Shown here in pieces: positions 48,801-62,917 of a stretch of 64,000 nt of DNA. The position numbers and the translations under genes are program-made. The stretch's first letter is position 1. Every line of letters begins with the position of its first letter. The notes under the pieces were generated by a model that saw only the letters and a program-made list of their open reading frames with translations, did no database searches and was not told the origin of the DNA. This stretch comes from Brachynemurus nebulosus (lineage: Eukaryota > Arthropoda > Insecta > Neuroptera > Myrmeleontidae), in assembly GCA_035578155.1 (NCBI GenBank), contig JAPWDM010000023.1, positions 868,001 through 932,000 on the forward strand, read 5' to 3'.

Positions 48801-49492
48801 CGGTGGCGGTGAATACAGAGGGAGGTGGCGCCAATACCAGAGGCGGACAGCGCCTCTCTTGGAAATCAATTTCACCAGGGACAGGTAATCTTATCTTTTA
48901 ATTTCTATAAATAATTTTCTTTTTAAACCACAGCATTTAGTTATTTCAATATATTTAAATTTAGTGCTTTATAATGTAGATCCAAAAATTTCTTTAAATA
49001 TTATACATTCTCTGATTCACTATTTATTAGTATTGCTTTTGCAATTAAAAGCTTAGTACAAAACCCTGGTTTTCTAAGGCTTCATAGGTTGAGCTGATTT
49101 CCAAAGCTTTCTGTAATTTTATTTTTTTTTTCTTTACATTTATTAATAAAATGATTGAAATAAATGTATAAAATTATGTGTACGTTAGGTGTCTCCACTG
49201 TCACGAGCATCCCGACCAATGGAGGGGGCCGTAGCGTGCAAGAGCAGCGTACCGGCCCCTGTCGTAACTCGTTCGTCGCGGAACCATCAGCTCTCTCCAT
49301 TGCAGGTTTGTAATAAAAGATTAACGTCCTAAATACTTTAATATGAACCTTTAATAATAAATTATAGAACTGATTCGGTCTCCTACAAAGAAAAGCTGTC
49401 AAGTAACTACTACGTGCCGTCAGCCGATCTCGCCCTGTCCCCTCGCAGGGATGGTAGCAGAGAGAAAGAAGCGGTTTGAATTACAATCTTAA
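11613..49492 (+). CDS. osp: Outspread / MPRIP-like protein, 3' part (13 exons)
   Basis: Exons seen: 11613-11678, 21219-21407, 25404-25482, 26390-26641, 33641-34000, 38357-38958, 41852-45760, 47422-47705, 47775-47927, 47993-48110, 48782-48884, 49189-49305, 49368-49492. All introns are GT-AG and phases agree, giving 2118 codons plus stop. Order: C-terminal part of PH1 (residues 1 to about 90, starting [19 protein letters not shown]), polar linker, PH2 (about 450-545, MKKGWLSKQ to the GIRNNWITV helix), coiled coil from about 672 on, and a second coiled coil near 1740-1960 that includes [18 protein letters not shown]. This order is that of MPRIP (p116Rip) and Drosophila outspread, which bind F-actin, RhoA and myosin phosphatase. 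The start and the first PH1 strand lie before the window. The last three exons are less certain than the rest. A nested antisense gene occupies the second visible intron. Confidence 0.9.
11837..12416. mobile_element. GATGCA-rich element, copy A, right-truncated
   Basis: Begins GGGTAACTTCAAAAATG and carries many GATGCATC/GATGCGTC motifs. Homologous to 60109-61717 but stops where the TTAA element at 12426 begins. It keeps the empty site (ACAT, 12257-12260) of the insertion seen in copy B. Confidence 0.8.
12426..13175. mobile_element. TTAA element, copy 1, left-truncated
   Basis: Reverse complement of most of 19219-20011. The right end AAGTAAACCTCCCCTTAA reaches TTAA at 13172-13175; the left TIR is missing. 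A block of about 115 bp near the right end is tandemly duplicated (about 12950-13062 and 13063-13170). Confidence 0.8.
13777..14249. mobile_element. hAT MITE made of CTTGGT repeats, copy 2
   Basis: Same family and orientation as 10244-10708. TSD TATATGAC at 13769-13776 and 14250-14257. The right end has 7 extra bases (TTCACTA) before the TSD. Confidence 0.85.
14640..15195. repeat. Large imperfect palindrome
   Basis: Left arm 14660-14880 (G-run then GAAGCTGAAAATTGTTTCTG) and right arm about 14980-15190 (C-run, CAGCTTC) are inverse copies sharing TAGAGGTATCTGAAACAT. The centre is near 14930. Origin unknown. Confidence 0.7.
15397..15824. mobile_element. hAT MITE, CAGGGCCGGA type
   Basis: 8 bp TSD CCATTGAA at 15389-15396 and 15825-15832; ends CAGGGCCGGACCTAG / CTAGATCCGGCCCTG. 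The interior has three imperfect units of CCTATCATAAATT plus a T-run. Confidence 0.9.
15900..16700 (+). repeat. Degenerate tandem repeat, about 155 bp unit
   Basis: The phrase AATTTCAGCCCTCTAGGTTT or a variant appears near 15912, 16065, 16217, 16376 and 16660. G-rich GGGGGTAAGGGTTAAAAGTT pieces lie between them. The spacing is about 150-160 bp for the first four. Confidence 0.7.
17603..18005. mobile_element. TA-type MITE, GTTATTGGAC family
   Basis: TIRs TAGGGTAAACGGTATAG (17603) and inverse CTATACCATTTACCCTA (to 18005). The TIR-adjacent phrase GTTATTGGACA recurs inside at both ends. No product. Confidence 0.82.
19219..20011. mobile_element. TTAA element, copy 2, complete
   Basis: TIRs TTAAGGGGAGGTTTACT and inverse, with TTAA at 19219-19222 and 20008-20011. 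About 790 bp, no product. Orientation is opposite to copy 1 in the same osp intron. Confidence 0.83.
20270..20450. repeat. Fragment of the GCATAAAAAA element
   Basis: Reverse-complement match to about 32960-33310 (ACCGCATAAAAAAATCGCAC and AACTATAAAAAGT). A partial copy of the TIR element at 32812-33349. Confidence 0.65.
21219..21407 (+). CDS. osp: osp exon, end of PH1
   Basis: 63 codons, phase 0 to 0, acceptor tttcag, donor gtttgt. Encodes the second half of PH1, including [15 protein letters not shown] and the closing helix with [13 protein letters not shown]. The matching stretch in MPRIP has the same PQGTINMNQ-type start and a tryptophan-containing helix. Confidence 0.92.
21459..21650 (-). 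CDS. Arginine-kinase-like exon 3
   Basis: Encodes [18 protein letters not shown], which replaces the usual flexible ATP-binding loop, then [20 protein letters not shown] and a Lys/Arg-rich end. Stop at 21461-21459. An AATAAA on this strand at 21426-21421 would place the transcript end inside, or at the edge of, osp exon 21219-21407. Confidence 0.9.
   Translation of the reverse strand: MEEICNDTSDNGDNIIYNICNKYRLGLTEFEVMKQFADGVTKLLEKEKRKREIPKRKKLFFNQ
21459..25359 (-). CDS. Arginine-kinase-like protein, nested gene (3 exons)
   Basis: Exons in transcription order: 25359-25185, 22694-21940, 21650-21459. Donors are GTATAT and GTAAGT; acceptors are AAATAG and TTTCAG. The joined frame is 373 residues (arginine kinase is usually about 355) with a basic C-terminal tail. 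It has the N-terminal all-helical domain (SKSLLKKYL), the guanidino-kinase core ([36 protein letters not shown]) and the end [15 protein letters not shown]. The reactive cysteine (C274) and two phosphate-binding arginines (R125, R283) are kept. By alignment to the Limulus enzyme, R126 is His127, E225 is Gln228, R229 is Gln232, R309 is Glu312 and E314 is Asp317. It may therefore be inactive or have changed function. Intact frame and splice sites argue against a pseudogene. It sits antisense inside an osp intron. Confidence 0.9.
21940..22694 (-). CDS. Arginine-kinase-like exon 2
   Basis: 755 bases; with the base carried from exon 1 it gives 252 codons. It holds the substrate-specificity loop ([10 protein letters not shown], versus DSGVGIYAPD in typical arginine kinase), the catalytic core and the CPSRLGTT motif. 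The acceptor has a weak pyrimidine tract, because a TA-type MITE starts 28 bp upstream at 22722. Confidence 0.92.
22722..23803. mobile_element. TA-type MITE in the arginine-kinase-like intron
   Basis: Ends TAAGGTAA / TTACCTTA with CCCAGTTTCTGAC-type motifs repeated inside both ends (22737, 22925, 22959, 22983, 23760). It lies 28 bp from the acceptor of arginine-kinase-like exon 2. Confidence 0.75.
24070..25008. mobile_element. TA-type MITE in the arginine-kinase-like intron
   Basis: TIRs TACAGTGAC (24070) and GTCACTGTA (to 25008). Internal inverse match TCAATAGTTCCGC / GCGGAACTATTGA. No product. Confidence 0.6.
25185..25359 (-). CDS. Arginine-kinase-like exon 1
   Basis: Begins at ATG 25359-25357 and encodes [19 protein letters not shown] to NDVIKSG, the N-terminal domain of guanidino kinases. 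It ends with one base of the Gly59 codon before donor GTATAT. The ATG lies 44 bp from osp exon 25404-25482 on the other strand. Confidence 0.88.
25404..25482 (+). CDS. osp: osp exon after PH1
   Basis: Acceptor ttacag, donor gtaatt; 26 codons plus one base. Encodes a basic stretch ([12 protein letters not shown]). Its left edge is only 44 bp from the start codon of the antisense arginine-kinase-like gene. Confidence 0.8.
25520..26339. mobile_element. MITE with TTA target site, CGTACGAATT repeats
   Basis: TTA at 25517-25519 and 26340-26342; TIRs GGTAGCGGTTACACTGGATA and inverse, imperfect. Subterminal TTCGTACGAATT-type palindromic units occur many times. A TTA site and G-rich ends fit PIF/Harbinger. 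Confidence 0.75.
26390..26641 (+). CDS. osp: osp exon, polar linker
   Basis: Acceptor cttttcag, donor gtatat. 252 bases open in the frame carried from the previous exon. It encodes a Ser/Thr/Asn/Pro-rich linker with no recognisable domain. Support comes from phase continuity and splice sites rather than motif. Confidence 0.78.
26662..27526. mobile_element. Possible TTAA element next to an osp donor
   Basis: TTAAAGGGGGAGTTCA at 26662 and TGAACTCCTCCCTTAA ending 27526 are inverse with small differences. Starts 20 bp after the end of osp exon 26390-26641. Confidence 0.45.
28179..29522. mobile_element. MITE rich in AACTTGCAGAAGTT
   Basis: Imperfect TIRs GCTAAATGTCCACTGGCAA (28179) and inverse ending 29522. 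The phrases CTTGCAGAAGTTACTTGC and GTGGAAACA are repeated near both ends. Ends lie against TTAA / TTTA. Confidence 0.7.
29551..30145. mobile_element. TA-type MITE, TATTGGACC family
   Basis: 26 bp perfect TIRs beginning TAGGGGAGAGTCTCCTATAT. Subterminal CAATTTAGGA units. 595 bp, no product. Confidence 0.87.
30145..31395. mobile_element. TIR element holding a retroelement-like repeat
   Basis: About 70 bp TIRs: ATTATGTAGAAAAGGCAAT (30145 on) and inverse ending 31395, sharing GCCATT and TTGTGACG. The repeat at 30340-31316 fills the middle. Confidence 0.7.
30340..31316 (+). repeat. Interspersed repeat with common insect tail
   Basis: Starts near ACTAGCATTTACCTGCGG and ends with CAGACAAACAGACAAAC then TTTCGCATTTATAATATT. 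I recognise this head and tail from interspersed repeats of many insects but not its class with certainty. Inside is an imperfect tandem of a block ending TTTTCCCGGGGTAAAAAGTA (about 180 bp). Confidence 0.6.
32201..32555. mobile_element. MITE, CCGTATTTTCCGG type
   Basis: Inverse ends CCGTATTTTCCGG and the inverse of ACCGTATCTTTCAGCG; the phrase CGTATAACGCGCACC occurs near both ends. Probably a pogo/Tigger-like MITE. Confidence 0.6.
32812..33349. mobile_element. MITE, GCGGTCC / AACTCTTTTTT type
   Basis: TIRs TACAGCTGAACTCTTTTTTA (32812) and TACAACGGAACTCTTTTTTG inverse (to 33349), with TTTTTTATGCGG repeated. A fragment is at 20270-20450. Confidence 0.72.
33641..34000 (+). CDS. osp: osp exon, low-complexity linker
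   Basis: Acceptor ttttttttag and donor gtatgt; 360 bases, entered and left in phase 1. Codes for a His/Asn/Thr/Pro-rich linker (runs such as NNTTTTPTT and HHNHNHN). No domain is visible; it is probably a disordered segment between the PH domains. Confidence 0.82.
34306..34348 (-). ncRNA. Hammerhead-like motif, Penelope-type repeat
   Basis: On this strand ATGAAGA, a GGGTTAATAACCC stem, then GAAACCGGTAGC. The order CUGANGA - stem II - GAAA is that of hammerhead ribozymes carried by Penelope-like retroelements. The first core base is A instead of C, so activity is doubtful. No Penelope coding region is near. Confidence 0.4.
34845..35139. mobile_element. MITE with long TIRs, CAGGGTGGAATTTTA type
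   Basis: About 80 bp inverse arms (GTGAATTTTGATAAAATTTT shared), with a core near 34940-35060. No clean TSD. Confidence 0.7.
35575..35737. repeat. 163 bp near-perfect hairpin
   Basis: Arms of about 72 bp (GGTCAGTATAAAAGTGAACC and inverse, then TTTAAAGTTTAAGA) around a loop of about 11 bp. Arms differ mainly in the length of a T/A run. Most likely a tiny MITE. Confidence 0.82.
37044..37741. mobile_element. MITE with AGCGAGTAAA repeats
   Basis: 5 bp TTATA at 37039-37043 and 37742-37746; TIRs GCCTGGATTACACTTGG and inverse, imperfect. Subterminal GCGAGTAAATTCGC-like units on both sides. Confidence 0.75.
38357..38958 (+). CDS. osp: osp exon, start of PH2
   Basis: Acceptor attttcag, donor gtacgt; 602 bases ending in phase 0. 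The first two thirds are acidic/basic linker. From 38758 it encodes PH2, with [19 protein letters not shown] and [12 protein letters not shown]. This closely follows the MPRIP second PH domain up to strand beta6. Confidence 0.93.
39667..40619. repeat. Long palindrome built on a tRNA-derived SINE
   Basis: Arms about 39667-40068 and 40185-40619 are inverse copies (AAGGAGAGGG, CGACCTGGGAAATTGACTTC, TTGGCTGGCCAAT, GCAGTCGGTAGCGTGTCACA) around a loop of about 115 bp. Each arm carries a tRNA-like segment. Confidence 0.85.
40360..40430 (-). repeat. tRNA-like head of a SINE (Pol III boxes)
   Basis: On this strand an A box TAGTGCAGTCGG (40419-40408) and an exact B box GGTTCGATTCC (40376-40366), 31 bases apart. 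The T stem pairs only about 3 bp, so this is a SINE head, not a tRNA gene. The + copy at 39864-39906 has the A box but lost the B box. Confidence 0.75.
40864..41707. mobile_element. hAT MITE, ATTTAAAATGGAAAATGG repeats
   Basis: 8 bp TSD CAATTAAT at 40856-40863 and 41708-41715; TIRs CAGGGCTGGGAA / TTCCCAGCCCTG. Subterminal AAAATGGAAAATGG units at both ends. Confidence 0.92.
41852..45760 (+). CDS. osp: osp large exon, end of PH2 and coiled coil
   Basis: A single 3909-base exon (1303 codons, phase 0 to 0), acceptor tttacag, donor gtgagc. It opens with [20 protein letters not shown], the last strand and helix of PH2. An Arg/Ser-rich stretch follows, then heptad-rich coiled coil from about 42320, Ser-rich hinges, and a further coiled coil at the 3' end ([20 protein letters not shown]). 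The sequence is richer in GC than the surrounding introns. Confidence 0.95.
45761..47421. other. osp intron with TTAA element
   Basis: Apart from the element at 46215-47250, 45780-46214 shows no gene or repeat that I recognise. Confidence 0.6.
46215..47250. mobile_element. TTAA element with palindromic core
   Basis: TTAA at 46215-46218 and 47247-47250; about 80 bp similar TIRs (TCTTTTACACGTGATGT; GAGAAACTATTTATTGTA). The core 46843-47165 is itself a hairpin with about 140 bp arms (CAAGCTTTTATAAATTATG). Confidence 0.78.
47422..47705 (+). CDS. osp: osp exon, C-terminal coiled coil
   Basis: Acceptor ttcatag, donor gtaaga, 94 codons plus two bases. It encodes [18 protein letters not shown] and the Glu/Arg-rich helix after it. 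That is the best conserved coiled-coil block of the MPRIP family (the vertebrate form also begins ALCEKGL). Confidence 0.94.
47775..47927 (+). CDS. osp: osp exon, coiled coil
   Basis: Short upstream intron of 69 bp; acceptor aatttag, donor gtaatt, phase 2 to 2. Encodes [19 protein letters not shown] and a Gln-rich helix, matching the MPRIP segment with the LSEQYS-type motif. Confidence 0.92.
47993..48110 (+). CDS. osp: osp exon, coiled-coil end
   Basis: Upstream intron of 65 bp; acceptor atacag, donor gtaagt. Encodes [20 protein letters not shown] and a polar tail, ending in phase 0. The early part matches the N-x-x-L-N-x-x-L-x-x-E-I heptads of the family. Confidence 0.86.
48111..48781. other. 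osp intron with LTR fragment
   Basis: The LTR fragment 48353-48577 takes up a third of it. A consensus CRE-like TGACGTCA lies at 48761-48768, and another inside the next exon at 48787-48794. Confidence 0.55.
48353..48577 (-). mobile_element. LTR fragment with primer-binding site, copy 1
   Basis: Reading this strand, an LTR end is followed by a decayed site resembling the tRNA-Lys primer site TGGCGCCCAACGTGGGGC. The body matches 50262-50480 (GTAGATATTCGAG, CACAGTCTAC). No coding part remains. Confidence 0.6.
48782..48884 (+). CDS. osp: osp putative exon, Gly-rich
   Basis: Acceptor aacttcag and donor gtaatc frame a GC-rich block. It is open in the incoming frame ([16 protein letters not shown]) and leaves one base of phase. 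No homology is recognised. It may be an alternative exon, because joining the previous exon directly to the next one also stays open. Confidence 0.58.
49189..49305 (+). CDS. osp: osp putative exon, open in two frames
   Basis: Acceptor acgttag, donor gtttgt, 117 bases. In phase 1 it reads [18 protein letters not shown], which leads to the terminal exon in frame. In phase 0, if the previous exon is skipped, it reads [18 protein letters not shown] and then stops at the second codon of the next exon. Both frames are free of stops. Confidence 0.58.
49368..49492 (+). CDS. osp: osp terminal exon
   Basis: Acceptor attatag. In the incoming phase it encodes [15 protein letters not shown] and ends [14 protein letters not shown] then TAA at 49490-49492. 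The end resembles the C-terminal V-x-E-R-x-x-x-F-E motif of vertebrate MPRIP, which supports this frame. A second frame is also open for 35 codons. A candidate AATAAA lies at 49929-49934. Confidence 0.65.
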
Positions 49493-50261
49493 AAATTGAG
49501 TATTTGCATCTTGAATTTATTTAAATTATACATTAAGTAAGGTATCTGAGGGTAATAACATCAACTTAAAATTATTATTATCCTAGTGATAGTAGAGCAT
49601 TATTACCCGCAAGTACTTCATATTAATTTTAATAATTCCCACCAAAAATTTATTTAAAAAAATATATAATTATAATCTTATAGTATTGATTTTTCTACAT
49701 ACTTATGAAAGTTTTATACGTGGAACGTGCTTTAATTAGTTAATATTTTGTAAAAAAAAAAACTCAAAAATTTTATAATTCGAGACGAACTTTTTTGAAA
49801 ATGTTTTTTGGATCAAAAAAATCTAAACATATTTTATACATTTTTAATTTTATTACAAAGGAAGTACATAAGCTAGTCTTTTTTTACCAATTAGATTAGT
49901 AGATATACAAATAATTTATATATGTGTAAATAAATAAATGTTATATAATATTTTGCATCTCAAAGAAAGCATATTAATTAATCATTTTTCTCTTGTTTGT
50001 TAAATTAGGAGGTGCCTCAGTTTAGTTTTATATATTTTGAACCATATAATGATTAGTTATATAATAATAGAGTTTCGTTTACATAAAAAATTAAAATTTA
50101 TTTATTATTAAATCTTATAAATAGTATTATTAATTAATTTTATATTTTAAATACCACCTTCATATTGATACGTTCTTTTGCAGCTAGATAAGGAAAAATA
50201 ATAATTTATTTCAAATATTCAAAACCAGAGTGATCCGAATAAATCAATACGTACTAAAAAT

Positions 50262-50480
50262 TTTATTTCGAGCCCCACGTTGGGTACCAAATTGTGCCAA
50301 CGTGGAATTTTTTATTATTTTCTAGTAAAGGAACAGAGTTTTTATAGTTTATTTTTAAAATAAGGAAACAATTCAATTTTACAATACTTCTGAATCTTGA
50401 ATAGCAGTAGATATTCGAGCCAAGTACATTTTTCTCTACTACTATTTCACAACACAGTCTACTCTATTCTTTAATAAGTA
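50262..50480 (-). mobile_element. LTR fragment with primer-binding site, copy 2
   Basis: Better preserved copy: the primer site reads TGGTACCCAACGTGGGGC on this strand next to the LTR end. Same orientation as copy 1. Confidence 0.65.
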
Positions 50481-50709
50481 ATAAGTAGGTTAACTAGTGC
50501 CAATAAACTGATTGAACCATCCTGATTTCATAAGAATCTGACATTTGTTTGAAAAAAGGATTACTTTAAATTTTGTTGCTTGTAAAAAAAATTATTTTTT
50601 CGTTTTAATAAAAGGAACTGTTACCCTATTTGTTTGGTCTATCACTTGAACTAATTTAGAAGTTGTAAATCTATTTGATTAAATTGTAAAAAATTAATCA
50701 AAATTAATG

Positions 50710-50812
50710 GGTGTATTTGCTGCTCTCATCACATGATTAGTGTGTTTTAATTAGTGTAGTGTGCGCTTATGTCATCATTTAGGAGTAAGTGATGAGAGCA
50801 GCGAATGTACCT
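50710..50812. repeat. Short inverted repeat
   Basis: 22 bp arms GTGTATTTGCTGCTCTCATC(AC) at 50711 and inverse at 50789-50810, two mismatches, loop 56 bp. Probably a very short MITE. Confidence 0.55.
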
Positions 50813-51426
50813 AACATTTAACAATTTCTAGTATGATTACAACTAGAAATTCTTATAGTTTAGGATTATTTTATTTAGTTATTATAAATACAGTACAAAT
50901 TTTCGCTCAAACTATTGTAGTAATTTTAAATAGTGTTGTAATTATTTATATTTATTTTGAAATTTAATATTATTTTAATACTGCGAAATTCTGAATGAAT
51001 TTACATATCATTTACCCAATTTCCAAGCGTAACTTAGCCGGTGACTATCTCTCTTGTCACTGATCCCACCAGCCGGACTACATTTGGTGAATTAATATAT
51101 TATTCTGAACTTACCTTTCTGTCTAAAATATCGCTTGAAGTTACTTTTTGTGTTTTTAGATAATCGTAAATTCAGTCTACTTAGAATTTAATTAGGATTA
51201 GATGGTTGATAATACATATCTTTTTTTTTCAAATATACTAACAGTTAGGTCAGTATAGCACAGTATTTTTTTTTCTTAATTCTTTAAATCAAAAATAATT
51301 AACAGAATATAACGGGTTTTAAGAATTGGGTCACTCCGGTTTTTACACGCTCATTTTTTCTTTAATATTTTGTTACTGTTGAAATATGTATCCAAATATA
51401 TATTATTGTGAACAAACTATCTGTAT

Positions 51427-51428
<2 letters not shown>

Positions 51429-51507
<79 letters not shown>
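51429..51507. repeat. (TA)n microsatellite
   Basis: About 39 uninterrupted AT units, immediately left of the foldback element at 51510. Confidence 0.95.
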
Positions 51508-51509
<2 letters not shown>

Positions 51510-51512
<3 letters not shown>

Positions 51513-52485
51513 GGTGGGCCATTTTAATCTTTGCATCTAAATATCTCGCCAGAGGCGCCACCTATCAAAAAATGACCTTTACAAAAGTTGTTAGGTACGA
51601 AGGGGGACATTAAATGGTGACCTTAAATTTGACCTTGAATTTAATTTTTAAGGTCATTTTGAAGTCAAGTCGTATTTTTCAAATGGAACGACCTACTTTT
51701 TATTTCGGATCTGAAAGAGCGTGAAATTTCACGTCGAAAATGCTATGAACGAATTTTTTTTATTGACCTTTAACTCGACAATTCCCAGAGTTATTTAGAG
51801 GTGACAGATGTTTTCAATTTTTTTCAACGATAAGATAATTAAATCTTTACGTTCTGTTACCACCATTAGAAGGCTAATAGATGACTTTATATTTCTTTCT
51901 TGTGATAACTCTATACTATAAGTTAAGCAAACAAATTAATACAATTTACAATTGTAAATGTCTGTCACCTACAGGTGACACTGGGAATTGCCGAGTTAAT
52001 TTTTCATTTTTTAGCTATGAAATTTATTAGTTACGAAAAATTAATTTTTCATAAATTTTTTGTGTCATTTTTTCTGGATTTTGACCTTAGAATGACCTTC
52101 ACAGGTCATTAAAAACGAACAGAAGCTCCTATTTTACGTCTCCAAACGATGCCGACACTTTAAAGTTAGGTTTTTTTTTTAAAATCTAATTTTTGATTGT
52201 TCTTTGGTGGTCTTTACACCTCTTAAGGCCAATTATAAAAAAATTCGTTTATAGCATTTTCGACGTGAAATTTCACACTTTTTCAGAATCCGAAATAAAA
52301 AGTAACTCGTTCCATTTGAAAAATACTTGACCTCAAAATGACCTTGAAAATGAAATTCAAGGTCAAATTTCAGGTCACCATTTAATGTCCCCCTTCGTAC
52401 CTAACAACTTTTGTAAAGGTCATTTTTTGATAGGTGGCGCCTCTGGCGAGATATTTAGATGCAAAGATTAAAATGGCCCACCCTG
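51510..52485. mobile_element. Foldback-type element, about 240 bp TIRs
   Basis: CAGGGTGGGCCATTTTAATC at 51510 and inverse ending 52485. Arms include GGCGCCACCTATCAAAAAAT and AAGGGGGACATTAAATGGT. Possible 6 bp TSD TATACA. The middle has a second inverse pair (AATTCCCAG near 51780, CTGGGAATT near 51982). Confidence 0.82.
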
Positions 52486-53130
52486 TATACATAATAAAAA
52501 AAAATTAAACAATATTTGAAGTAACAGTAGAAAGCATTGTTATTTTTTATATGAAATTTGCTACATTTTTCCACTATGTTGTGTACAGTTTTTTGCACCA
52601 ATAACTATTTTTTTCGATTGTTTATAAAATATGCAAATAATTTTATATTTTTATTAAATTTTATGTTAGATTTCATGATTTCTTTACATTTTATTTGTGA
52701 ATACTAACTTTCTTCTTCTTTATACTTATGTGTTTAAATAATTGTACAATATGAATTTATTATAAATATGAAATTTGTATTTAATTGAATTGTGTTCGAT
52801 ATGCTATATATGTATGTTATATTATTTGTCAAGTATTTTTGCTTAAATACTGTTTATAAGGAATGTTATATAGTTAATAAAAAATATTTTTAATTTAAAA
52901 TATATTTTTCTTCCTTTTACCCGCTCTTATTAATAATCATTAAAATAATATTTCATCGTTTAAAAATTAGAATACTTTGTGTGAGATTATGTATGCTTCA
53001 ATTGTTAGAATACGGATGTGAATAAAAGTTTTAATGTTGACGGTAATTTGCAAAAAACTTTCTATTTACTGTTGTAATAAATAAAATAAAAACCAGATAT
53101 CGAAGGATACTCCGAGGATTTTGACAATTT

Positions 53131-53190
53131 CAATTTTGAGCCTCACGTTGGGCGCCAAATTATGCCAACAGTTTTTCTTATTAGACGGTA
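53131..53190 (-). mobile_element. LTR junction fragment, copy 3
   Basis: Only the primer site (TGGCGCCCAACGTGAGGC on this strand) and a few LTR bases are recognisable. Confidence 0.5.
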
Positions 53191-53301
53191 TAGGAATAAA
53201 ATCGATAATTTTCAAACTTAAAAAACTTACTTTCCCTGTACCAGAAAGAGACGAAACTGTTTTAGAGTCATCTATGATAAAAAAGCTCAACTTCACGTGT
53301 A

Positions 53302-53735
53302 TTAACTCTTTGCGCTTATAAGACATGTACAGCATGACAAGGTGGTTCGTCCATTAACTCTACCATATTTAAAGGAGTTTTGTCTGTTGTATCATGAGAC
53401 ATGTACCACATGACACACTGAATGTTGAATTGTAATGACTGCTCATACTTCACATTACATGAATATTTTATTTAATAACTGCAAACACATTCATTTATTA
53501 GAAAAATTCTAAATAAAATAATACAAAATCACGTTGAATTATTTTTTTAAAATTAAAAACTAATAAAAACAGCATTGAGGACGTATTTAGCGCATTTAAT
53601 ATTCAACTTTGGGGAAACAAGGTTAGAACGTCAAAAGAATCCGTCAAAAAAAGAACGTCGGTCGTTGTCATGTGCTACATGTCTTACCAGCCTATTTACA
53701 ACTCACTTTTTTTTTGCTTGAGTGCAAAGAGTTAA
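53302..53735. mobile_element. TTAA MITE, CTCTTTGC type
   Basis: TTAA at 53302-53305 and 53732-53735, then CTCTTTGCGC / GTGCAAAGAG. AAGACATGTA-CATGACA motifs lie near both ends. Confidence 0.72.
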
Positions 53736-54246
53736 TTTAAATTTTTAATACTATTGAAGAGAATAAATAGAAAAACAAAGTAAGATTCAAAAATTTATAA
53801 AAATAAAATTTTCGTAAATAAATCAAAAATATAGTTAGTACCACTAAATTGTGATAGGTGGAAGTAGAACAGATAAAATGTCGGCGTAATCGACAAATGT
53901 CATTAGGATGAAGTAGCCTGGGTTAGTCACTTGAGGGTTTAAAACAGAAAAAGAAAAATGAAAGAAAATAAAAAATTACTGAGACAAAATACAAAACATC
54001 CGTTTATTTTGAGAATGACAACAAACACATGTTAATAAATAATATTTTTAATTGTTTGCTACGATTATACACGACATAATTAAATAATTAAATAATTAAA
54101 TAAAGACAAATACAGTACGTTCTTATAAACTATTGGAATAAAAAAAGTCATATAATTAAAATCTTTTTACAATTTCACAACCAATCAGTGGAATAATATA
54201 AGTATAATAAAGCGTTTTAATAATTTCGTAATTAATAAATAATAAA

Positions 54247-62917
<8,671 letters not shown>

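Larger units (their letters stand above)
49493..54246. other. Convergent intergenic region osp / TECPR1
   Basis: 3' flanks of both genes. Contains LTR fragments, a (TA)n run, the foldback element and a TTAA MITE. No gene in 52490-53120 or 53740-54246. Candidate poly(A) signals lie at 49929-49934 (+) and 54008-54003 (-). Confidence 0.6.

Noticed and set aside
51386..51613. Open frame of repeated Ile-Tyr
   Set aside because: It is the translation of the (TA)n microsatellite, with no flanking coding signal.
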